Shown here one piece after another: positions 1 through 5,088 of a stretch of 5,088 nt of DNA. The first letter of the stretch is position 1. Each line of letters opens with the position of its first letter. The translations under genes were made by a program, and so were the position numbers. The notes below the pieces were generated by a model. It had not been told where the DNA came from and ran no database searches. It worked only from the letters and a program-made list of their open reading frames with translations. The stretch is from Bacteroidales bacterium (GTDB lineage Bacteria; Bacteroidota; Bacteroidia; Bacteroidales; JAAUTT01), in NCBI GenBank assembly GCA_025350365.1, contig JANXXY010000037.1, forward strand, positions 1 through 5,088, written 5' to 3'.

Positions 1-1637
1 GTCATAATCGACGATATCAGGAAAGTAAAGGCTTTGATGGAAAAATTACTGTTCCATTTTGTCCCGAAAGCAAACTTTCAGGAGTTGAATACAAGGATTT
101 TATCACTAACATGTGGTACCAACGTGTTATCTCAGTGCCAATTGATTGGAATGGAAAAAAAATTCTTCTCCACTTTGGCGCTGTAGATTATAAAAGTGAA
201 TTATTTATCGACGGCAAGTTTGTTGGTCGTCACTTTGGAGGCACTTCATCGTTCGAGTTTGATATTACCTCTTTTGTTACGCCAGGAAAAGAGCATAATC
301 TGGTGCTGTTTGTAAACGACGATCTTCGCTCGGGTAAACAAACTGCCGGAAAACAATGTTTCAATTTTTTCTCCGAAGGTTGTTCTTACACTCGTACAAC
401 AGGTATATGGCAAACGGTTTGGATGGAATCTGTTTCTCCCTCTGGTCTGAAATCAAGCCATGTTATTACCGATCTTGACCAGAAACAAGTGGTTATTTAT
501 CCTGCTTTTTACAATGAAAATACAAATGTAACTGTAAAAGTTACGCTAAAAGATAATGGAAAGATTGTTTCGCAGAAATCGATAAAAGCAAGCAATCAGG
601 CTGTCTGTATTTTGCCGCTTGTAAATGTAAAAACATGGTCACCCGAAAGTCCTTTTCTATACGATTTAGTTTATGAGGTTGTAGATAAAGATAATAAAGT
701 GATTGATGTAGTTAACTCCTATGTTGGAATCCGCAAAGTGCATATCGAAGGTAATCGTGTATTCCTGAATAACCAGCCATATTACCAGCGCTTGGTGCTT
801 GATCAGGGTTTCTACCCCGATGGTATTTGGACAGCTCCATCCGATGCCGACCTAAAAAAAGATATTGAAATGTCGATGGCTGCCGGTTTCAATGGGGCTC
901 GTTTGCATCAAAAAGTATTTGAAGAACGTTTCCATTATTGGGCTGACAAACTTGGATATTTAACCTGGGGCGAATCATCCAGCTGGGGTTCTGATTACAA
1001 TAACGTAGAAGCTTCCCGCAATTTCATCACCGAATGGTCGGAAATTATCCTTCGCGACCGTAATTACCCTTCCATCATTACCTGGACACCATTTAATGAA
1101 ACATGGGAATCAGATCAGGAACAATATTCTCGCTTTGTAAAAGATATTTATAAAATTACGAAAGGACTCGATCCTACAAGACCTGTTAACGATGCAAGTG
1201 GAGGAACCCATGTTGTTACTGACATTTGGACGGTTCATAATTACGAACAAAATCCAACCAAGTTGGCCGAAATACTAACACCAAATTCTGAAGGTGTGAT
1301 GTTCTCGAATGATAAATACAAGTTTGCCTCGTATGCCGGTCAGCCTTACCTGCTCGATGAGTTTGGTGGCATCCGCTGGATTCCTTCCGCCAAGGATAAA
1401 AATAGCGAAAGTTCCTGGGGATATGGTGATGCACCAAAAACATTGGAAGAATATTATACACGGTTGGATGGTCAAGTAGATGCCATACTAAGTCGTCCAA
1501 ATGTTTGGGGATATTGCTTTACTCAATTAACTGATGTTGAGCAGGAACAAAATGGAATTTATCTTTACAACCGCTCCTTAAAGTTTGACATGACGCGTAT
1601 TCATAAAATTTTCAGTAAAAATCCCTCATTTAAATAA
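1..1637 (+). CDS. Glycoside hydrolase family 2 enzyme, 5'-truncated by the window edge
   Basis: This is a retaining exo-glycosidase of the GH2 type (beta-galactosidase / beta-glucuronidase superfamily), probably periplasmic, acting on oligosaccharide ends. The first complete codon is at position 3, and 544 residues are visible before the TAA. The frame is open through the 36 codons before the first ATG (111), and these already read as GH2 N-domain (GKITVPFCPESKLSGVEY), so the start and any signal peptide lie to the left. Domains in order: a jelly-roll sugar-binding domain ending near GIWQTVWME (about residue 134), an Ig-like domain to about residue 245, then a TIM barrel to the end. The predicted acid/base is the Glu of PFNETW (codon 1098-1100) and the predicted nucleophile is the Glu of LLDEFGG (codon 1359-1361), 87 residues apart, as is usual for GH2. 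No extra C-terminal domain or type IX sorting tail is seen. The family is secure. The substrate is unknown: beta-galactoside, beta-glucuronide or arabinopyranoside are all possible. Confidence 0.93.
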   Translation, partial: HNRRYQESKGFDGKITVPFCPESKLSGVEYKDFITNMWYQRVISVPIDWNGKKILLHFGAVDYKSELFIDGKFVGRHFGGTSSFEFDITSFVTPGKEHNLVLFVNDDLRSGKQTAGKQCFNFFSEGCSYTRTTGIWQTVWMESVSPSGLKSSHVITDLDQKQVVIYPAFYNENTNVTVKVTLKDNGKIVSQKSIKASNQAVCILPLVNVKTWSPESPFLYDLVYEVVDKDNKVIDVVNSYVGIRKVHIEGNRVFLNNQPYYQRLVLDQGFYPDGIWTAPSDADLKKDIEMSMAAGFNGARLHQKVFEERFHYWADKLGYLTWGESSSWGSDYNNVEASRNFITEWSEIILRDRNYPSIITWTPFNETWESDQEQYSRFVKDIYKITKGLDPTRPVNDASGGTHVVTDIWTVHNYEQNPTKLAEILTPNSEGVMFSNDKYKFASYAGQPYLLDEFGGIRWIPSAKDKNSESSWGYGDAPKTLEEYYTRLDGQVDAILSRPNVWGYCFTQLTDVEQEQNGIYLYNRSLKFDMTRIHKIFSKNPSFK

Positions 1638-1656
1638 TCAAGGGTGATGGATTAAC

Positions 1657-1728
1657 AGAAACTGCCACTTTAAACTTAAAAATAAGTCTTTTTAGTTTAG
1701 ACATTAAGTTTACGAGTGGCAGCTTTTT
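1657..1728 (+). terminator. Long two-segment hairpin with T run, likely rho-independent terminator
   Basis: Just after the GH2 stop codon, CTGCCACT (1662-1669) pairs perfectly with AGTGGCAG (1715-1722). Inside it, TAAACTTAA (1671-1679) pairs perfectly with TTAAGTTTA (1704-1712). The two segments are separated only by T1670 opposite C1713-G1714. A further four-base pair set, GTCT (1686-1689) with AGAC (1699-1702), can close the top. The right arm is followed by C and TTTTT (1724-1728), and these Ts can partly pair with the As before the left arm. This is the layout of an intrinsic terminator for the GH2 transcript. The stem is unusually long and its upper half is AT-rich, so an RNA-stabilising or processing hairpin between co-transcribed genes is the alternative. 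Confidence 0.72.
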
Positions 1729-1746
1729 ACCTTAAATAAACTTACC

Positions 1747-2784
1747 ATGAATCTATATCGATCAGCGTTTATTGGGGTCACTTTACTAATTTTTTCTATT
1801 GGATGTTCTAAAGCACAAATTCAGAACATTTCTCACACCTATGTCAATCCAGTTCTGGCCATGGATTTCCCCGATCCTGCTATTATTCGAACTTCAAATG
1901 GCATTTTTTATGCCTACGCTACCCAGGGTAAAAACCAAGCAGGGTATCCGGTAAACATCCAATTGGCGAAATCGTCAGATCTCATACATTGGGAATATAT
2001 CGGTGAAGCACTTCCTGTAACTCCTGAATGGGGCAAAAACAAAAACCAATACTGGGCTCCCACAGTCTCCTTTGATGCAGGAAAGAATAAATACTTCATG
2101 TATTATTCTGTGGAAAATAATGCAGGTGGAAAATGCATAGGCGTTGCATTAAGCGATAAACCTGAAGGGCCATTTACCGATGTGGGTGAACCGATGGTTT
2201 GCGGTGAAGGTTTTATAAATATCGATCCCATGGCATTCGATGACCCTCAAACAGGTAAAAAACTGCTGTATTGGGGATCTGGACTGAAAGCCATTAAAGT
2301 ACAGGAACTTGATGATTCGAGAACCAAATTCAAAGAAGGATCAACGCCATTGGATGTGATCCCAGTAAATTATGATAAGGATTATGATGAATTGGTGGAA
2401 GGTGCCTGGGTGATTTTTCATGAAGGATATTATTATATTTTTTATTCGGGCAACAACTGTTGCGGGCTCGGTACCCATTATGCAGTAATGATAGCACGTT
2501 CAAAAAGTGCTTTTGGCCCTTTTGAACATCTTTCCTCCTTCTCAAAATCAGGAACCAGTGTCATACTCGGCATGTCGAATCAGTGGATTGGTCCCGGCCA
2601 TAACAGCACTATCACCGACGATGCAGGAAACGATTGGATCCTTTATCATGCAGTACAGCCTAAAAACAAAGCAATGACATTTCGTGAGATGCTGATTGAC
2701 CGGATAACCTGGCTAAACGGTTGGCCGATAATCGAAACAGGCAAATCTTCCTTTTTGCCGCAACCAAGTCCAATAATAAAATAA
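1747..2784 (+). CDS. Exported glycoside hydrolase family 43 enzyme (alpha-L-arabinofuranosidase / beta-xylosidase-like)
   Basis: This is an inverting glycosidase with a five-bladed beta-propeller fold. Characterised members of the family remove arabinofuranose or xylose from plant glycans or cleave arabinan. The protein has 345 residues, enough for one propeller with no binding module. All three GH43 acidic residues are visible: the base Asp43 in DFPDPA (codon 1873-1875), the pKa-modulating Asp160 in NIDPMAF (codon 2224-2226), and the acid Glu218 in LVEGAW (codon 2398-2400). His285 in GPGHNS and the WAPTVSF, LLYWGSG and YYIFYSGNNCCG blade motifs also fit. The N-terminus is a hydrophobic export signal. 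Cys20 in FSIGC could be a lipoprotein cysteine, but Ser rather than Leu at -3 makes the lipobox weak, and signal peptidase I cleavage after SKA is equally plausible. The start at ATG 1747 is chosen because the signal begins directly there. No Shine-Dalgarno sequence is seen. The gene lies 109 bases after the GH2 gene, beyond the hairpin. The family is secure; the subfamily and substrate are not assigned. Confidence 0.93.
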   Translation: MNLYRSAFIGVTLLIFSIGCSKAQIQNISHTYVNPVLAMDFPDPAIIRTSNGIFYAYATQGKNQAGYPVNIQLAKSSDLIHWEYIGEALPVTPEWGKNKNQYWAPTVSFDAGKNKYFMYYSVENNAGGKCIGVALSDKPEGPFTDVGEPMVCGEGFINIDPMAFDDPQTGKKLLYWGSGLKAIKVQELDDSRTKFKEGSTPLDVIPVNYDKDYDELVEGAWVIFHEGYYYIFYSGNNCCGLGTHYAVMIARSKSAFGPFEHLSSFSKSGTSVILGMSNQWIGPGHNSTITDDAGNDWILYHAVQPKNKAMTFREMLIDRITWLNGWPIIETGKSSFLPQPSPIIK

Positions 2785-2862
2785 TTAAAATATTAAGTTG
2801 CATTAGAGCAAATTAAATAATTGTATCACAAACACCTATATTCTTTTACTAAACTATTCCAT

Positions 2863-4995
2863 ATGTTTATACTATCTAATATTCGCAAATTATTGATTAT
2901 CATCTGTCTATTTTTGACTAATCCCTTTTCTATAAATGCCCAGGAGGCGACAACACCCTATTCAGCCACCAATAATTATTTTGGAAACCGATCTCCACTG
3001 GTCAGTTCCAAATACATAAAACTTCCGGTAGGGGCTATAACTCCCGAAAGCTGGTTAAAAGAATATCTTCACCGTCAAAGCGAAGGATTAACCGGTAACC
3101 TTGGCAAAATCAGCGCCTGGCTGCAGAAGAACGATAATGCATGGCTTTCATCAAGTGGCGAAGGCAAATGGGGCTGGGAGGAAGTACCATACTGGCTTAA
3201 GGGATATGGCAATATTGGCTACATACTAAATGATAAAGCAATGATTGTCGAAACCAAAATCTGGATTGAAGGAGTGTTAAACAGTCAGCGTGAAGACGGC
3301 AATTTTGGTCCAAAAGGTTTTAGTGATGACAAACAGGATTTTTGGGCTAATATGATTATGCTTTACTGTTTGCAATCGTATTATGAATTTTCTCACGATG
3401 AACGTGTAACTAAACTCATGACGCGATATTTTAAATTTCAGCTTACTGTGCCCGATGATAAGTTTTTGAAAGGATACTGGCAGAAACTTCGCGGAGGCGA
3501 CAATTTCTATAGTGTGCTTTGGCTTTACAACCATACAGGCGATAAATTTCTTTTGGACCTGGCAGAAAAAATTCACCGCAATACTTCCGACTGGTCCAGC
3601 AGAGGTAATAAACTCGAAAATGTTCTCAACCAAAAATCCATCCGCGAAGGAATGCAATGGCCCAGTTGGTATGGCGACCAGATCGACTGGCATAATGTAA
3701 ATCATGCACAATGCTTTAGAGAACCAGCTCAATATTACCTGTTAAACCACGACGAAAAATACCTAAAAGCAAGTTACGAGAACTTTTCCATTATACGTGA
3801 GCATTTTGGCCAGGTACCAGGAGGTATGTTTGGCAGCGACGAAAATGCTCGTCCCGGTTATGCCGATCCGCGCCAAGGAGTAGAAACCTGTGGTTTGGTT
3901 GAACAGATGAACTCTGACGAGACCATGTTACGTATTACTGGCGACCTGTTTTGGGCTGACCATGCCGAAAATGTGGCATTCAATATGTATCCTGCAGCTG
4001 TTATGCCCGATTTTAAATCGTTGCATTATATCACAAGCCCAAACATGGTGTTATGCGATGATAAAAACCATGCCCCGGGCATTAGCAATGAAGGCCCTTT
4101 TTTGATGATGAACCCTTTTAGCAGTCGTTGCTGCCAACACAATCATTCACAGGGATGGCCATATTATGTCGAAAATCTATGGCTGGCAACGCCAGATAAC
4201 GGTGCTTTTGCAGCGCTTTATGCCGCAAGTAACGCTAAAATATTGGTAGGAAATGGAACTGAGGTAGGCTTTACCGAACAAACAAACTACCCCTTTGAGG
4301 AAAAAATACAGATTACGCTTTCAATGGAAAAAGAAGTACCGTTCCCTCTCTATCTTCGTATTCCGGGATGGTGTTCGAACGCATCAGTATTGGTAAATGA
4401 CAAACCCGTAAAAATTAAAATTGAATCTGGCAAAGCCTTATGCATTAACCGATCATGGAAAAATGGCGATCATGTAATACTTAATTTACCGATGACTGTT
4501 AAGGTAAAAACCTGGGAAAAGAACCACAACAGTGTGAGTGTCAATTACGGACCCTTAACCTTTTCGCTGAAAATAAAAGAAAACTATATTAAGAAAAGTA
4601 GCGATAAAACAGCCATTTCCGATTCCAAATGGCAGGAAGGAGCCGATGTTGAAAAGTGGCCATCATGGGAAATTCATCCGGCTTCGGATTGGAACTATGG
4701 TTTAATTTTCGATGCAAAAAATCCCGAAAAATCATTTAAAATTGACAAGAAAGCCTGGCCATCCAACAATTTCCCATTTACCATTAACGAAGTACCGATT
4801 GTGCTCAGGGTGAAGGCAAAACAAATACCAGAGTGGACCCTCGACAATACCCTTCTGTGTGGAGAGCTTAAAGACAGCCCGGTAGCTTCAACCCAACCCG
4901 AAGTGGAAGTTGAATTGATACCGATGGGGGCAGCACGTTTAAGAATTAGTGCCTTTCCGGTTATCGGAAATGGTAAGGATGCTCATTCATGGTAA
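2863..4995 (+). CDS. Exported DUF1680 glycoside hydrolase, GH127-like (putative beta-L-arabinofuranosidase)
   Basis: This is a zinc-thiolate glycosidase of the DUF1680 group (GH127/GH146), whose characterised members mostly release beta-L-arabinofuranose; one GH127 member acts on aceric acid. The ATG at 2863 gives 710 residues and a clean signal peptide with likely cleavage after Ala26 (SINA-Q). An in-frame TTG at 2821 would add 14 polar residues in front of it and is less likely. The (alpha/alpha)6 barrel covers roughly residues 35-460, with VPYWLKGYGNIGYI near 109. The zinc and catalytic residues of the Bifidobacterium enzyme HypBA1 (Glu338, Cys340, Cys417 nucleophile, Cys418) match Glu341 and Cys343 in VETCG, and Cys423-Cys424 in SSRCCQHN. 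Glu327 in GSDENARPG is the best candidate for the acid/base. Beta-sandwich domains follow, with LRIPGW at 498-503 and NYGPLTFSL near 562. The ATG lies 78 bases after the GH43 stop with no terminator between them, which suggests co-transcription. The family is firm; the exact substrate is inferred. Confidence 0.92.
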   Translation: MFILSNIRKLLIIICLFLTNPFSINAQEATTPYSATNNYFGNRSPLVSSKYIKLPVGAITPESWLKEYLHRQSEGLTGNLGKISAWLQKNDNAWLSSSGEGKWGWEEVPYWLKGYGNIGYILNDKAMIVETKIWIEGVLNSQREDGNFGPKGFSDDKQDFWANMIMLYCLQSYYEFSHDERVTKLMTRYFKFQLTVPDDKFLKGYWQKLRGGDNFYSVLWLYNHTGDKFLLDLAEKIHRNTSDWSSRGNKLENVLNQKSIREGMQWPSWYGDQIDWHNVNHAQCFREPAQYYLLNHDEKYLKASYENFSIIREHFGQVPGGMFGSDENARPGYADPRQGVETCGLVEQMNSDETMLRITGDLFWADHAENVAFNMYPAAVMPDFKSLHYITSPNMVLCDDKNHAPGISNEGPFLMMNPFSSRCCQHNHSQGWPYYVENLWLATPDNGAFAALYAASNAKILVGNGTEVGFTEQTNYPFEEKIQITLSMEKEVPFPLYLRIPGWCSNASVLVNDKPVKIKIESGKALCINRSWKNGDHVILNLPMTVKVKTWEKNHNSVSVNYGPLTFSLKIKENYIKKSSDKTAISDSKWQEGADVEKWPSWEIHPASDWNYGLIFDAKNPEKSFKIDKKAWPSNNFPFTINEVPIVLRVKAKQIPEWTLDNTLLCGELKDSPVASTQPEVEVELIPMGAARLRISAFPVIGNGKDAHSW

Positions 4996-5045
4996 AAATT
5001 ATTAATGGAAATAAATCAGTAGTAACCGAGAAACAATTTAACTTT

Positions 5046-5073
5046 GAGATTTCTCACTTCGTTCGAAATGACA
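5046..5073. repeat. Short palindromic element resembling a dispersed intergenic repeat
   Basis: The 93 bases after the GH127-like gene contain no supported gene. Within them are two adjacent minimal inverted repeats, GAGA-TT-TCTC (5046-5055) and TTCG-TT-CGAA (5058-5067), followed by ATGACA. An alternative single hairpin pairs ATTTC (5049-5053) with GAAAT (5065-5069). On the minus strand the core reads TGTCATTTCGAACGAAGTG, followed by AGAAATCTC. From general knowledge, sequences of this form (TCATTTCG, then a GAAG-type core, then GAGAAATCTC) recur many times between genes in Bacteroidota and some other bacteria. Only one copy is in the window, so its repetitive nature is recalled, not shown. 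It lies 15 bases from the right edge and may be part of a longer element. Confidence 0.55.
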
Positions 5074-5088
5074 ATCAGCTATTTATGG

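Noticed and set aside
1216..1500. Overlapping minus-strand open frames (94 and 66 codons) inside the GH2 gene
   Set aside because: They are antisense to the conserved TIM-barrel region that includes the nucleophile motif, and the translations look like random composition.
1705..1712. TAAGTTTA, close to the Bacteroidota -7 promoter box TAnnTTTG
   Set aside because: It is part of the right arm of the hairpin, the last base does not match, and no TTTG box is found at the right distance upstream. The match is expected by chance in AT-rich DNA.
2330..2545. Minus-strand frame of 71 codons inside the GH43 gene, with a similar one at 1914-2099
   Set aside because: Both are antisense to the GH43 propeller blades and have no upstream signals or recognisable protein features.
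2785..2862. Possible promoter between the GH43 and GH127-like genes
   Set aside because: The gap is AT-rich, but I see no paired -33/-7 boxes and no terminator hairpin, so simple co-transcription is the more economical reading.
3512..3700. A + strand frame of 62 codons in another frame inside the GH127-like gene
   Set aside because: It overlaps the conserved barrel domain completely and encodes nothing recognisable.
3277..3732. A 151-codon open frame on the minus strand inside the GH127-like gene
   Set aside because: It lies wholly inside a strongly supported gene in which the + strand frame carries conserved family sequence. Its translation shows no recognisable domain, so it is a shadow frame.
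4996..5045. Possible small gene or terminator directly after the GH127-like stop codon
   Set aside because: The ATG near 5004 reads into a stop almost at once, and no GC-rich stem followed by a T run is present in this stretch.

Overview
The window is a stretch of carbohydrate-degradation genes, most likely from a member of the Bacteroidota. The assignment rests on four things seen together: moderately AT-rich DNA, genes that lack a clear Shine-Dalgarno sequence, exported glycoside hydrolases packed on one strand, and protein sequences of the type common in Bacteroidota polysaccharide utilization loci (PULs). No marker gene is present, so the genus cannot be named.

Layout, all on the + strand. 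(1) Positions 1-1637 hold the 3' part of a glycoside hydrolase family 2 (GH2) gene. Its reading frame is open back to the left edge, so the true start lies outside the window and the ATG at 111 is internal. (2) Positions 1657-1728 hold a long, two-segment stem-loop followed by a T run, probably a terminator or RNA-processing hairpin. (3) Positions 1747-2784 encode a complete family 43 glycoside hydrolase (GH43) with a single catalytic propeller and an N-terminal export signal. (4) Positions 2863-4995 encode a complete DUF1680 / GH127-like enzyme with a signal peptide and the Glu-x-Cys plus Cys-Cys zinc-thiolate signature of beta-L-arabinofuranosidases. (5) Positions 4996-5088 are noncoding. 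They contain a short palindromic sequence that resembles a dispersed intergenic repeat, and it may continue past the right edge.

How the genes may work together: GH43 enzymes often remove alpha-L-arabinofuranose or beta-xylose, characterised DUF1680 enzymes mostly remove beta-L-arabinofuranose (one known relative acts on aceric acid), and three-domain GH2 enzymes remove beta-galactose, beta-glucuronate or related sugars. The set would suit a branched, arabinose-bearing plant glycan such as rhamnogalacturonan side chains, arabinogalactan protein or hydroxyproline-linked arabinan. That substrate is inferred from the families only. No SusC/SusD pair, regulator or transporter lies in the window, so PUL membership cannot be shown here. 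I found no wholly new system. The points most worth a second look are the GH127-like active-site variant, the hairpin between the GH2 and GH43 genes, and the terminal repeat.
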